The position numbers were made by a program, and so were the translations under genes. Shown here in pieces: positions 35,387 to 50,300 of a DNA stretch of 64,000 nucleotides. Position 1 is the first letter of the stretch; each line of letters begins with the position of its first letter. The stretch spans positions 1-64,000 of the forward strand of contig CAJHNH020000719.1 of the NCBI GenBank assembly GCA_905116865.2, given 5' to 3'. This DNA is from Candidula unifasciata. Lineage: Eukaryota; Mollusca; Gastropoda; Stylommatophora; Geomitridae. Under the pieces are notes generated by a model that saw nothing but the letters and a program-made list of their open reading frames with translations, had not been told where the DNA came from and made no database searches.

Positions 35387-38300
35387 ATGCACACACGTGT
35401 GTCAAAAAACACGTCATAAAAGTCGACTAATTAAGGGTTCTTCCTCTGGAGTGGAAGTGCATCCGCTTGAGAAGTGTGTGTACGTGCATGCATGTGTGTG
35501 TGTGTAGATCCACTGCTCCCCCTCCCCCACCAAAAAAAAAACATCATAAAAGTCGACTAATTAAGGGTTCTTCCTCTGGAGTGGAAGTGCATCCGCTTGA
35601 GAAGCGGAGAAGAACTAACAGTCTCGAAACAATTAAGACAGATTTTGGTTAAAATAAAAAAGAAAGGATGTACAAGCTAAACTCAAGGTCTAGAATAAGA
35701 CTAAAGTCAGAAGTGGAGGACCAACCAGATTTTACAAGGAGGAGGAAGACAAGTGCAGTGCAGCAATAGCATGACTCAATTCTGCACTTGATAACAGTTG
35801 TCCTTAAAGTCAAAACCCTCAGAGGAAAACTACAATCCTGGGCAACACACCAGGAAAAGAAAGAAAAAAGCACCCAAAAACAATATCTGAGCATCAAAAA
35901 CATCTCACCTTGCCAGACTCTGAGTGAAAGACCTGTCCAGCTCCAAACAAGCTGGACAGCAAGCTGGCATAGAATGTGACTCGACTGAAAATTAAAGAAT
36001 AGAATCATGTATAAATCACAATTTTTAAAATTAAAAATAAAAACTTTTTTTTAAGGTATTAGAGGTACACTGTGGAAGACACTGGGGACTCACCTCGTAA
36101 TATTTACAAGGACAACAGAGGGTACACTGAAGCTAACCTTCACTGCGGAGATGGCACACCATGTGTTGTTGTTATGAACATTTCTACACCATCGATCAGC
36201 AGGTCCTTTACAGAACACTGCTCTCATCACAGCACGCTTGAAAATCTTTCTTCTTGCTCTACTCAATTCTCCAGCATTATGGGCTTCAACAGCCAATGCA
36301 TCTCCAGTGTCTTGTATCGCCATTCACCTTCGCGGAGGTCTGTTTCTGCCCTGTCTTCCAGACACTGCGCCCTGCATCACCATTCTCTCCAGGCTACCCT
36401 GAATGTTTCACATGGCCAAAATGCCTCAGCTTCTGGGGGAAGGATGCTGTTTATGAGCCAGTTCTCCTCGATGTTCAGATCAGATAGGAACTAGAAACAT
36501 TTCTACAACATGAAGATTCCAGGGTCTTCGCCCATGCTACAGAACTTGTGTGTGGTGCTGAGGTTCTCCCACTATTATCTATTCTAGTTATGTCTTTCCT
36601 CTTGAGCCTTAGGGCAGAGGTCATAGCTCTCCACGTCTGGCAGTTGGCTGCTAGCTCTTTCCGGTTTTGGATGTTCATTAATCCCATGGCTGAGCCTACC
36701 CTGATGATGGTTCTCTGCAGTTCTCTCTTGGTCTTCTCCCGTCCATTATCTATAGCAGCTGCCCAAACCACCTGTAGAGACATTCATGTGCAATGAAATA
36801 TTCAACAAATAAAAAATCCAACTTTGAGGAGGATTTAAATCCTGTTGCCCCCAAAAAGATCAAATCTGGTCACTTCTGGCTGTGACAGTTCTAAAAGATT
36901 ACTTGAGTTACTAGAGTTCTAAAAGCATATGAGCGACAACATTGCAGATATAGATAATTTTATTTAAAGCGAACGAAAAAAGAAGTTCTAAAAAAAGTGT
37001 TGTTAAATTCCCCTGGTTCTGTGTGCATATGCGCAGTGTTTAATAGGCCAGGATATGAAAAGTCACTAAAAAAAATAGCATACGGGTGTAGGGATTCCAT
37101 TTATGACCACTATGGCTTTTTTATGGTTAAGTTGATCTCAAATTTTCCCGTCAATATCAGTGATAAAGGTCATAGGGTTACTGCATTAGTCACCCGAAAC
37201 ATTGTTTCCTAGGCCCAGGGAAAAGTACTCCATGAAATGCTTTATCCTGTTTGTGTTTACTGATTACCCCCTTTATTACATGTTTACACATTTTTAAGAA
37301 ATCAAATTTAAAATATACTGTTTAAAGATTTATTAGTGATCTGTGTAAAATAATAATTTTTAAAAAGAATTTTACAGGGAATTCCCATAGTTGCCCCAAC
37401 TACTCATGCTTAGAGCCATGAAGAGCTCAGCGAAACCTGCAGGCAATCTGGTGGCGGGGAATGAGCACACTGTGAGCCCCACCTTAGCTACGTGTTAAAG
37501 GGGAAGGCAGAAACACAAATATTTCCTTTAGAACTGGTACAGGGCACTTCTGGCTGCTGTCCGGGGAGGAAGGTAATCCACAGACACCCCAGCAGTGCTT
37601 GGGCCAAAGGGCGAAAGCTCATGCGCCGCTGGATCAATAATAACAACAACAACAAGGAATTCCCATAGGATCATGACCAATATAACATTTTTATTTTAGC
37701 ATTGGCATGGCATCTAAGCTGCCTGGCGAGTGCACTAGCCACTACACTGCTAAGGCAAAAAGGCAGACCAACAAACTACAAGACTATGAGATAAAAAAAA
37801 GGTGGAGATCTACACACACAACGATAAAGAACAGGACCCCCACTGTGGGCTCTAGGGCCCCCATTTTAGGGGAAAAAAAGAATAAACCAGCTGCCCCCTT
37901 TACAAGCATGTTACAAAATGCAACTAACGAGGGGGGGGGGGGGTCCTTCAAAGTCACAGTGCATCTGCCTGAGAGGCGAGTAACCAACAATCTGCACAAA
38001 TAAGCCAGATTTGTAAAACGGATGTGCACACAAAACACAAGTTCTGGGGAAAAGACCAAAGTCAAGCACTTTTTGCCGGAGTTTAAAGCAGGTGAATGCT
38101 AGGAAGAAGAATAAAAAGATGATGACCAGGTGTAAGGTGGCTGAGGGCTTATGCTTTAGTAAGTGATTAAAGCATGGATGGGGGGGGGGGGGGGGGGGGG
38201 GGGGAAGGAAAAGAGGTAGAAATAAAATGTTTAGGCAATCAACATAAACCCATAAACAAATACTGAAGCAATTATAGCATCAGTGAAATTTCCCCTTACC

Positions 38301-41300
38301 TGTTGTTGAAATCTGGCAACTCACTACGCAATTCGCTGTTTAACTCTTCATAAATTCGTTTGGCTTCTTTCATTTCCTCCTGGGCCTGGCATGTGAAAGA
38401 TATACATATATTCTGTTGTTAAACAAATGTCAAAAAAAAAAAAAAAAAAAGTATTGAAAACAGGAAAGTGCTATAAAGTAAGGTAAAGGATAATTTTCAA
38501 GCCAGTTCTAATCTTATATATATATATATAGTTAGTTGCCTATCCTTTACAGGACGTTGCAGAACCAACCCCAGCATTTTCTGGCTGTGGTTTTTTTAGG
38601 CAAATTTAGGTCCAGTAGTTTGCCATTGCTTTCTGGACGGTCGGCTTCTCAATACCAATGTCGAAACCAAAGCAAAGCGCACAGCCCGCAGGTGGAATCG
38701 AGCCTGGCACCCCAGCATTACAAACCGTATTCGCAACGCCTAAGTCACAGACGCCGATATATATATATATATATATCAGGGCTTATTTTGTAGGTTAAAA
38801 GGTGTCGGTACTCACAAAAAAGTGGTTTTTACAACAGATTTGAAAAAAAAATGCTTTAAAAAAAAGGTGCCGCTTTGCTTACCCCAATGTACCCCCAGAG
38901 AAAAAGCCCTGCATGCACACACACACATATAGTAGTGTGGCAGTAAAACAGCTTGGCAATATTTTAATGTCTGCCTCACATTTTGGTTACTGTTTACAGA
39001 TACATTCAAGGCTAGCTCTTACACGGTAGTAATCAAGACAATGACTCAAAGAGCAGTAAAACTATTTTCTATCATGCATGCCATAATAGGCAACCAAGGA
39101 GGTTTGGTATGAGACAGACTGGCTACCTCATCCTGTAGGAAAATAGTAACTACATTCCATTCTGTGGTGAGAAAGTGGCCAGAAGAGATTACCTCAGGAA
39201 TGAGGTCATGCGAGGAAAAAAGTTGGCACAGAACTAGTTCTAAATTACATATAAAAACAACAAATTGAACGGTCTGCCCTCTCAGAGAGAATGCCCTGTG
39301 ACACCCTACCATACAAGGCATACACCAAAAGAGGAGATGGACGCAGAGCACGAGGCAGACCAAGAACAAATGGAAAGATAACATCAAAGTAACTCTACAC
39401 CAGCAAGATGTGTCAATGGTAGCAGCAGACAGAAAAGCAAGAAGCAGAACCTTGTATCTCCCTCAACGCCCTAGGCAGTAAAAAAGGATGTGAAAAAAAG
39501 AAGAAGATGAACATGTTGGCAACAACAAAAAACTTGGTATGAGTTGGGTAAGAGTGAATTCTTTACTGAGAGATGAAGGAATGAGGAGGAAGATGAGGAG
39601 CAGCAGGAGGTTGTGATGGAGGATAAAGAGGAGGAGGAGATGAGAAAAATTAAGAAAAATCTTTTTTTAATTTTCGTTCTCCACACCAGAGATTTTCAGA
39701 TGAGAATGTCACAGACGTGACATTTGTGGGGTGATACAAATCATCCGCTATTCTTTACAGCTTGGTTTAATTTCGTCATCCACTCGTGGGATGCAATTTT
39801 TAGTTATTTTTAAGCCCCACCCTGGGTTTTGCCGGGGGCCCTAAATATAACCCGGCCTGAAATATGGCCTAACGGCTGAACTGGGTTTCTGGGACCTCTC
39901 TACAGGTGATCCTCATCGGCATGGTGGCACTTTGTGTCACTGGGTGTTGTTCTGGTGGGGTACAATTTACATACATACATAAAGCTTGATTTTCAATGAA
40001 ATGCCAAAAGGTCAAGCCAGGGATCGCACCACTGCACACAGACAGCATGTAAAGAAGAATCAAGACACAGCATGTAAAGGAGAATCAAGACAGACAGTAT
40101 GTAAAGAAGAATCAAGACACAGCATGTAAAGAAGAATCAAGACACAGCATGTAAAGAAGAATCAAGACACAGCATGTAAAGAAGAATCAAGACACAGCAT
40201 GTAAAGAAGAATCAAGACAGACAGTATGTAAAGAAGAATCAAGATGTAAAGAAGAATCAAGACACAGCATGTAAAGAAGAATCAAGACACAGCATGTAAA
40301 GAAGAATCAAGACACAGCATGTAAAGAAGAATCAAGACAGACAGCATGTAAAGAAGAATCAAGACACAGCATGTAAAGAAGAATCAAGACACAGCATGTA
40401 AAGAAGAATCAAGACACAGCATGTAAAGAAGAATCAAGACAGATGTAAAGAAGAATCATGTAAGAAGAATCAAGACACAGTATGTAAAGAAGAATCAAGA
40501 CACAGCATGTAAAGAAGAATCAAGACAGACAGCATGTAAAGAAGAATCAAGACAGACAGCATGTAAAGAAGAATCAAGACACAGCATGTAAAGAAGAATC
40601 AAGACACAGCATGTAAAGAAGAATCAAGACACAGCATGTAAAGAAGAATCAAGACAGACAGCATGTAAAGAAGAATCAAGACAGACAGTATGTAAAGAAT
40701 CAAGACAGACAGCATGTAAAGAAGAATCAAGACAGACAGCATGTAAAGAAGAATCAAGACAGACAGTATGTAAAGAAGAATCAAGACATAGCATGTAAAG
40801 AAGAATCAAGACAAACAGCATGTAAAGAAGAATCAAGACAAACAGCATGTAAAGAAGAAATAAGACAGACAGCATGTAAAGAAGAATCAAGACAGACAGC
40901 ATGTAAAGAAGAATCAAGACACAGCATGTAAAGAAGAATCAAGACACAGCATGTAAAGAAGAATCAAGACAAACAGCCTGTAAAGAAGAATCAAGACACA
41001 GCATGTAAAGAAGAAATAAGACAGACAGCATGTAAAGAAGAAATAAGACAGACAGCATGTAAAGAAGAATCAAGACACAGCATGTAAAGAAGAATCAAGA
41101 CAGACAGCATGTAAAGAATCAAGACACAGCATGTAAAGAAGAATCAAGACAGACAGCATGTAAAGAATCAAGACAGACAGCATGTAAAGAATCAAGACAG
41201 ACAGCATGTAAAGAATCAAGACAGACAGCATGTAAAGAATCAAGACAGACAGTATGTAAAGAATCAAGACAGACAGCATGTAAAGAATCAAGACAGACAG

Positions 41301-44300
41301 CATGTAAAGAATCAAGACAGACAGCATGTAAAGAAGAATCAAGACAGACAGCATGTAAAGAAGAATCAAGACACAGCATGTAAAGAAGAATCAAGACAGA
41401 CAGCATGCAAAAAAGAATCAAGACAGACAATATGTAAAAAAGAATCAAGACAGACAATATGTAAAGAAGAATCAAGACAGACAGTATGTAAAGAAGAATG
41501 AAGACAGATAGCATGCAAATAAGAAACAAGACAGACAGCATGTAAAGAATCAAGACAGACAGCATGTAAAGAAGAATGAAGACAGAAAGTATGTAAAGAA
41601 TCAAGACAGAAAGCATGTAAAGAAGAATGAAGACATAAAGTATGTAAAGAATCAAGACAGACAGTATGTAAATAATCAAGACACAGCATGCAAAGAAGAA
41701 TCAAGAGAGACGGTATGTAAAGAATCAAGACAGATAGCATGCAATGAAGAATCAAGACAGACAGTATGTAAAGAATCAAGACAGACAGCATGTAAAGGAG
41801 AATCAAGACAATCATATATACCTTGTGAATCTTCACTTCATCTTTCTTCTTGGCAGACAGCAGCACCTCTAAGTGATGTCGGCAGTTGTCGTAATCGACC
41901 ATTTTACGACCTCGCTTTGCCACCTTCGACTGAGGATTTTTTTTAAATTGACCAATATAAATTATGCTAATCAAATCATTTTAATAATTTCCTTTGTTAT
42001 CCTGTAATGAGTTTCCTTAAATGAACAATCTAATAGTTTTTTCTATTTTTTACTTATCCTCCAAAATCTCAAATCTGTCATTTTTATAACCTTTATGAGG
42101 TTGCCGCCGCAGCGTAGCAGCTAAATGCTTGCCTGTGGATTAGAAGGTCACGAGTTCAGGTCCTGATGGAGCTGGACTTTTTCAAGAATGACCTTGGCTC
42201 CGACGTCGACCCAGTCTTAAATGGGTACCAGGTAGTTTTGGGAAGTTAAGGGGGCTGGCGTGATGTTGACACCATGACCTAATGAGTGTCGACTGGTCTA
42301 TAAGATACAAGTATAGGCCTTAAAAGGTTCAAGTTCAAGGTTAAAGTCAAGAGGATCAACTTCATTGCACCGGGTTTGATCCCATATGGCTCGGTCTCTC
42401 TCTCTCAGAAGAACGGCTAGCCGCCTGCTGAAAGCGTCCCGCAGAGCCTGGCCTAAACAGTAGGGATCTCCATTAAAATTGCACTTGTGAACTCAAGGGC
42501 ACAGCCGTGGAACAAACCCATGACCTTCATAGCGCGAGGCAAACGGCTTGACCACTTTGCTACTGAAACCCTGATTTAGTCTAGCCTTATCTACACAATT
42601 CACCCAAAGGTTTGGAAAAAAGCTTCTTTACTTTTTATAACCTTTAGATGGTTATTTTCTACAACACACTTTAAAGGTCCCAGGAAGATAGCATAAGTTT
42701 TTTTTTATATAGTAAAGAACTCCTTTAGGGCACATAGGGCCAGACCTATATTTCTATAGAATGGCACAAGATTACTATAGGAATTTTAACTCTTTGCTTG
42801 CTGCTGAAGATAGGGACGGAGCGCATATGGTGTTGTCCTGAGTTTCATGATGTCGATTTCTAATTCAACATTTCTACAATACATCTTCTCAAATTAAAAG
42901 TTTACAAACATTTGCCTAAGCTTCGACTGAATGGTTCACCACTGTGCCCAAGTTTACTGTGCAGAAAAGCTGCAGAATATGTCCTGCAAGACTGTCCCTT
43001 ATACAGCTCATTAAGAAGAGAATATGTGTTCAGTTTTTGTGTGTGCAATTGTTAAAGCTTCAGCCAGTCTCACTATTCTCCTGTTCAGTAGGTGTGTCTG
43101 TATGATTTAAATTCACTATGAGAAAACACTGTTTTAATTCCTGAAATGACCAGAATGTTAGATCAGGTCTGTGCTCTTCTAATTATGCTATCTGGTCTAA
43201 TGATCCCTGTATTTATCTGGCTGTCTTTCCTTTACTGTTTCCCCACCAAACTGCAAAGACTAAATTTTCAAGTTTAAATATCTCCACATCATGCTAAGAA
43301 AACGTCATTTATCATGAACCAACAGAACACACGAAATAGAGGGAGCTGCAAGAGGAGGAAAGGTCATGAAGGGAGTTGGCTAAAACCTAATTTGTGCTCT
43401 GAATACATTGAGAAAACCTGATAACAGTATAACTAGAAAGGCCTTTCTCGTGAAATAGAACAAAAGAAACAGAGGAAGATGTAACAGAAAAGAATCAGAG
43501 GGAGATGACAAAATATGGTGAAAGCCATAAAGAGAGTTAGCAAAAACTATTTTCCCCCTCTCTAATACACTGAGAAAACCTGATAATGGTACAACCAGAA
43601 AAACATTTCTCATACATCCACACAACAAAAGAAATAGAGGGAGACGGTAACCAAAACCAGTTAGGAGGCAGAGATGGCAAGGTCAGAAGGGAGTTGTCAA
43701 AAAATAGGAGGGTCTTGCATGTGTTGGTTGAGAGCCTGTGCTACAACGGAGCAGATGAATAAGGTAATGATCATATCTTCTGCCCTGATGGAGCATCATG
43801 TACCTATGAAGATACTGAGACCTTAATCTTACTTTCAGAGCTGGAAAACACTGTAGATAGTTGTTCAGAGGAGTAACAACAGAATCCTGCACACTCTGGA
43901 GGAAGTCATTCCAAAGTAGCTCAAACACCTGTAAACATAAAAAATATCAAACAAGCCTTATCCACTGGTTTGTGCTACAAATGATACATTTTAGGTTCTT
44001 CTTAAAGTCCATGTGGTGCTGTGTTGGCAGTCATGTCTACCCACTACCTTCTGTCTCATGTACTTGTAACAGAGATGATCTTCCATGCCATGAGGTACAC
44101 CTCTGCATCTCTTCCCCTCTAAGAGAAATGCGATACGGGATGTACAATTTGACAGTTCCACGTACCATCGGGATTGGAAATCTTCACTTGCTGCTGAAGA
44201 TGGGGACAAAATGCTTATGGGAGTGTCCCGAGTGCTGTGATGTTAATTATTAATTCAATGTTCATTTAATTTCTCTAACTTTCCCACTGGCGCAATGTAC

Positions 44301-47300
44301 TTCAGTTTTCTACTTCTCATGTCATGACCAAAGAGTACACAGAGTATACACTGCCTCTTTCTGATATGTTAATCAGTTCATTTTGTAGTTTAATTTCTTT
44401 CTAGACATCTTCATTACTCATTTTTATCTGTCCATGGTGTTCTCATTAATAAATTTTTTTTCAACTTGTAAAAGGTGTTTTGTTATCATTTGTCAAAACT
44501 AACACATCTCTACAGCTTCCGCATCATTGCCCTCATCCGCACAGTATTGCAGGTGACTCCAGGATGGTGTAGCCACTACAGGCGCCCCCCACTGTACATT
44601 TTTTGCAGGTCGAATTGGGTGCCTGTTGGTCTGCCATCCAGGCTGAACATATTTTTTTTTTAATCTAGGTTGGCAAACTTTTAGGAGCAGCCCAGAGGGG
44701 ACAAACCGACTGATCGATCTGCCACATAACTATTCTCTAATCAGCAATTGTACATGATTAACTCGGGTATTTAGGTAAAGAAACTATATTTCAATTAAAT
44801 AAACATTGTCGGCATTGCTCATTCAGTACTTGTGTGTCTTCTGCCTTCAATTAGTCCTTCTAAGTCCCCAATAGAGAACAGATCAAGTATCCTCCCATGA
44901 CCAACCATCATATCTTTTGCTATTGCTGATAGTTCCTCCAGTTTACCACACAGTTAAACACAGCCAAAGATTCAACAAGAGCAACTGTGGCATGAGTGGA
45001 TACCAAGTATCACCACATCTAAATTACAGGGACTCACATGTATATGCTGTCCTTAGGACATGCAGAAGCCTGAGGGAATTGAACAAGCAGATTTTCTGCT
45101 ACCCTTGTGGTGGACAAGGAGATAAATTATGAATGTCATTTACGAATTAACGCTGATGGGAGATACAACGTTAGATGACACAACAGGTGTAAGGTTGTGT
45201 GAATTTAGAACAATGTGTGGATCCAGCAAACAAAGGTTGTATGAATGGAACAGTATGACATGTATACAACCAACATGCCAATGGAAGTCACCGTAAGATA
45301 TTTACTGCAGGAAAGGAAGTATCTATGATGTCAATTCTTAGATCAGTAATCATTCTTCCTCTTCTGCTTTAATCTGAAGAAGTAAATGTGTTCTGCCCAT
45401 TCGTTAAGCCCATTAACAGCATGGCTGCGATATTTGCGCCATTTGGACATCTGACTTCTGCAGGCATCTGTTGACCGGGTTAACCTTCCTGGGATCAGTA
45501 ATCATTTAACAAGTATCTTTTCTTATTGTTCATCCTCTCTCTCCTCTCTCTCTCTCTCTCCCCCTCATTCTTCTGGTTTCCCTTCCCCCACCTGTCCTCC
45601 CATCTTTTGTAGTTCTCTCTTGTGCTTTCTTATCCTGGTCTCTGCCTGAAAATAACTTCTTTTTCTGTTTGTGTCCCAGCTGATAACTGTGTGCCCAATT
45701 TTTTTCTGTTCTACAGATGTGGCTCTCCAACGTCCTTCAGCGTTTCATTCTATGCATACCCTCCATGACACACCTATATGTTATTAAGGGCCCATTAGGA
45801 GAGCATATGATCGTTACACCAGTCTAACCTTGTAGATTTCTTCTGCTTCTTCGTTCATCTGTGGATATAATCGTATTGTGCCCATTTATAGCATGGCAAA
45901 AATGTGTGTGCCTTTCAGCTGACATATCCTACTTCTTCAAACTTACCTTCCTCGTCTTTTTGTAAGCTTTTATTAAGTTTGCTTTTATGTTTCTTTTCTG
46001 TCTAATTCAATTTTTTTATCCGTTTTTTTTAAAAGTTGTAATCATGATTGATTAGATTTTGTATCTTGTTGTCTCTGAGATGAGGTTACTAGGAATGAGC
46101 TAACCCTCAATATGGATTCAATAAGAGAAGGGTCACTACGATATATTATGTTGTTTTTCCTAATGCATTTAGAACACCCTTACAAATGAACAAAATAATG
46201 AAATTTTCAGATATCGAACTATGATATAATGAAAATTGTGTACTGAATATAGAACCCACCTGTAGCTGGCTTTTGAATACAGATTCCTTGGTCCATTCAG
46301 GTTCATAGATTTCTGACAGAACTGTGTTTAAACTCAATGTGGCTTGGTTCATCTCTATGGAATCAAGACAGTTAGGTTTCAGAAACAAATGTCACACAGA
46401 AACAGAACTAAGAAAAAGCAGTACACTGCACAATATTCACACACACACAAAAAATAGTACCAACAGAACTAGCTAAATAGCAAAAAGAAAAAAAGAACAA
46501 CAGAACTTGCTAAACAGAAAAAGTACAAAAGAACTAACGAAACAAAAGCAATACAACAGAATTAAGCAAACGTAGCACAACACTACTAACTAAACAAAAG
46601 CAGTACATAATCATCATCAAATGTCTTGCCAACTGACGTGGGTGATCATGCCTCATCACAACCTGCGATCTTCAACAGCATGTATCAGTACCAACAAAAA
46701 AAAACAACTAACTAATCAAAAGCAGTATAATAGAACTAACTAAACAAAGTAGTACTACTTATTTAATTAAACAAAGGCATACTATAACTGGCTAAACACA
46801 ATTAATAAAGCAGAACTAATGAAACAAATGCAGCATACCAGAACTAAACAAAATCAGAATAAGAGAACTGGCTAAACAAAAGCAATACAACAAAACTAAC
46901 TTAACAAAAGTAATTTTTTTTTTAAACTGACTAAACAAAAGCAATACAACAGAACTAACCAAATAAAAGTAAAACTTCTACTGTGTTTTGGTTTTAAAAG
47001 AGCGGTTGGCAGGTTGTGCTGAGGTTTACAGCTAAGCTGCAATATCTGCCTCTTTTGATCCAATACATCTTATTTCTGGAAAACCCTAATTAATTGACTT
47101 GTTATGAAATGCTTGTTAGGGGGCAATGAGTCTATTTTTTTCCATTCCTCTTCTTTTTCTTGTTGTTGTTCTTCTTTGCATTCACTGGCTGTACACTCCA
47201 GCCGACATGTCTGGTCGCTCATCCACTTCTGGACTTTGCTCTTCTTCCAGAACCTGAGTTTTGCAATTATATCCATTTTACAGATCTCTTTTATATTGGT

Positions 47301-50300
47301 GTGCAGACTGTCAATTCCTCATCTCTCAGGCAGATGCACGCCAACTTGGAAGGAAACATCTCTTAATTAGTGGACTCTTATGACATGCTTGTTAGGCAGC
47401 AGTGGGTCTATTCTTTTATCCCAAAAAAATGGGACCCTGGAACACGCAGGGAATTTGTTTTTCTCCAAAACCGAAACCCTACAACCCACAAGCAGTACCA
47501 CAAAAATAACTGAAGCAGTACAAGAGAACTAGATTTGAGGTTTGAGGTTTGAGGTTTGGACAACGGATCAACACCATAGGTACTACATAACACAGGTAGT
47601 AACCCATCAGTGCTCTATTCTTCTTCTAATTCAAGTCCGAAGAAGCTCAGCACAGCGCAGACTCTGTAGACACTGTGAGCTACCCGCGTTTGTCGTTGGC
47701 ACAGGAGCGGAGCAACTATGGGGTGACCCGTTTGCTATGAAGCTGAAACTAGGATAACCAGATTACCAGATAGACTCTGTAGCACCGGCGAGGATCCTGA
47801 AATACTTTTGGTAGATTTTTAACTCCAAATTTTATCAGGGCAGCGCCATTAGGACACTTTTTTCGATTATCAACTACTAAGGGATTTTTTACGTGAGCGA
47901 CAATGCACACGGGCGTCCAATCTCACTACCCAGAAACCAGGGGAAATCACTAAAAGTCTAAGTCGAGGTGAAAAAATCCAAGCCCTTACCGGGGATAGAA
48001 CCCGGAACCTCTAGCATTTGAGTTGGACACCATGCCTCGAGACCACGTAGCCCCCTCAAGAGAACTAGAATGATGTACATATGGAGATGAAGACATTAGC
48101 ATATAGCAAGTCCTTTGCAGAACCTTTTCAGTCTGTCTGAAAGAAACTCGACCTCTTAAGGCTTTCCCATCTTGTTCACTTTTATACCCAAGAAGCCACT
48201 TATATTCTGTGCCCGTCTTCGTTGCTATTGTTTTGTCCAATCTGCTGTGGTGTCTGATAAGGCCAAAATATTCCAGGACAAGATGCTGTTTATCAGCCAA
48301 TCTTCCTTGATGTTCAGATCTTTTATGGTGTCCATATTTAGAGGTTAAGTGGCTCAGCCTGTACCACCTGGATGTTGTGAATTCAGTCTAAGAATATCCC
48401 TCAATTCATGAGCTCCTGAGTTAAAGATACCCAGGGGCTGCTGCTGGACCTACAGAGATGAGTGCTTTGTGCAATGCTCTCATCATGTAAAAAAAAAAAA
48501 GTACAGAGAGAATGAGCCTTATGGGCTAAAAACATGTTCAATGAAGTCTGCCAGAGGATTTCCTAACAAAAATAACTTCACAATATAAAATAATGCACAA
48601 GTGGTATTGATGAAACCCAATGGAAGCATTCTCTTCTCGTCTTCATTTCGTTCACTGGCTGTAAACTCTGGTGGAAAGTTCTGGTTGTTCATCCCCTTCT
48701 GGACTGTGGTCTTATTCCAGAACTTGAGTTTTACATGCACAACCATTTTACAGATCTGGCTTACTTGTGTGCAGACCGTTGGTTTCTCACCTTTCAGTTA
48801 GATTCACTCTAACTTTGAAGGAAAACACCTTACAGTCGCCTACTAAGACATGCTTGTTAGGGAGGCAGTGGGTCTATTCCCCCCCCCCCTCCCCATCCTC
48901 AGCCTCCCCAAAATGGGGCCCTGGAACCCACACAAGAAAATGGAAGCTACAAAAACGCAAAATTCCTATGGAATAAACGACTCAGGGAATAACTGACTTA
49001 CCTCGTAGACAATGGACATATGTTTTCAACTCTTTCTGGAGATGGTGAGCTATTTCCTAAGAAAATATATGTAGAATTTAAAGTGCAGAGGTCATGAAGG
49101 CTATCTCTATGTCTATTAAAATAGCTATGGTTTTTTTATAATATAAAATCTGTTTTTAATTTTTGCTGTAAAAAAAACTGTACATGCATGTTAAAAACAA
49201 AACAACTTACTCGTCACCGTTACATGCAGTAAAATGTAAAAACGACAAGGGGAATAACAAGATGAATAACCTTGTGCTCATCTTTGAAAAAAAATTTGCA
49301 GACAGGTAAAACGGTGAGTATCTGAGATGTACAACACATGTGACAGCAACAATGATCCTATTGAATGAATGAATGTTGAATTAAGAATCGACATCACAGC
49401 ACTCGGGACACTCTCATAAGTGCTCAGTCCCCATCTTCAGCAGCAAGCGAAGAGTTTAAATTCCGATGGCACCAGTAACCGCCTGATTGTATATCCGTCT
49501 CATCCTTCCCCTGAGTGTTGAGTGTTGGCCAGATTCCCTGGTAACTCCTAGCAGCGTCATTCTCCTCAGACAGTAATGATCTATCTGTGCCTTCGCACTG
49601 TTCACTCAATAATCTTGAAATCCCACGCTCTAATTGTGAAAGACTTTGCTGAGCCCAAACAGGTCTTGCTGGACACACTGACTATTGCCATGAGCTGTGA
49701 GTCGAATGCCTTCACCTCTTGATTCACTGGAACTTGTTTAGTCCATCACACAATTTAATTCCCTCTGTTTTGTGCAGGGAGCAGTAAATGAGTGAATGTA
49801 GTTTATTAGTAACTGTCTGTGTATGTGTCTCTCTCTGTATGTGTCTCTCTCTGTATGTGTGTCTGTGTGTTTGTTTGCGTGTGTGTGAGAGAGAGAGAGG
49901 CTGTGTATGTAAAATGTATGTATGTGTTTTGTATGCGGGTGTGTGTGTATGTATATGTTTATGCATGAGTGTGTAAGTGGGTGAGTGCATGGGAGTGTGT
50001 GTGTGTTTTTTTTTTAAATTTTATTTTCATAATATGCTGACCACATCACCCACCAAGTGCTGTTTAGTCTATCTAATAAAGGTCTAGCCCTATACACCCA
50101 ATATGCATGAAAGGCGTAGAAAAGACCCTCTACTTTACTAGTGGAAGTTTCTGGGGTGGTGAAAACAGACAAAAAAGTTTAAGCATAACCAAATAAAAAC
50201 AAATGTGCTAAGTCTTTCCCCAACTATAAAAGATGAACTCCTTTAAAGGAATGGGTGCTTTATTAATATCTTACCCCAAACAGGAAAAATCAACAGGTCA

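Larger units (their letters stand above)
38386..41821 (-). other. Amph intron between BAR exons 6 and 7
   Basis: More than half is the 24-27-bp array. The rest has a family D SINE, (AT)n tracts (38,516-38,530; 38,757-38,777) and 38,800-39,990, where only short non-conserved frames are seen. Confidence 0.8.

Noticed and set aside
35165..35430. Frames of SLSL/ERER repeats
   Set aside because: A (GA)n microsatellite in an intron.
40599..41974. Minus-strand frames of LLYMLSVLI repeats resembling membrane segments
   Set aside because: Hydrophobicity results from the pyrimidine-rich minisatellite; the only real coding part is exon 41822-41929.
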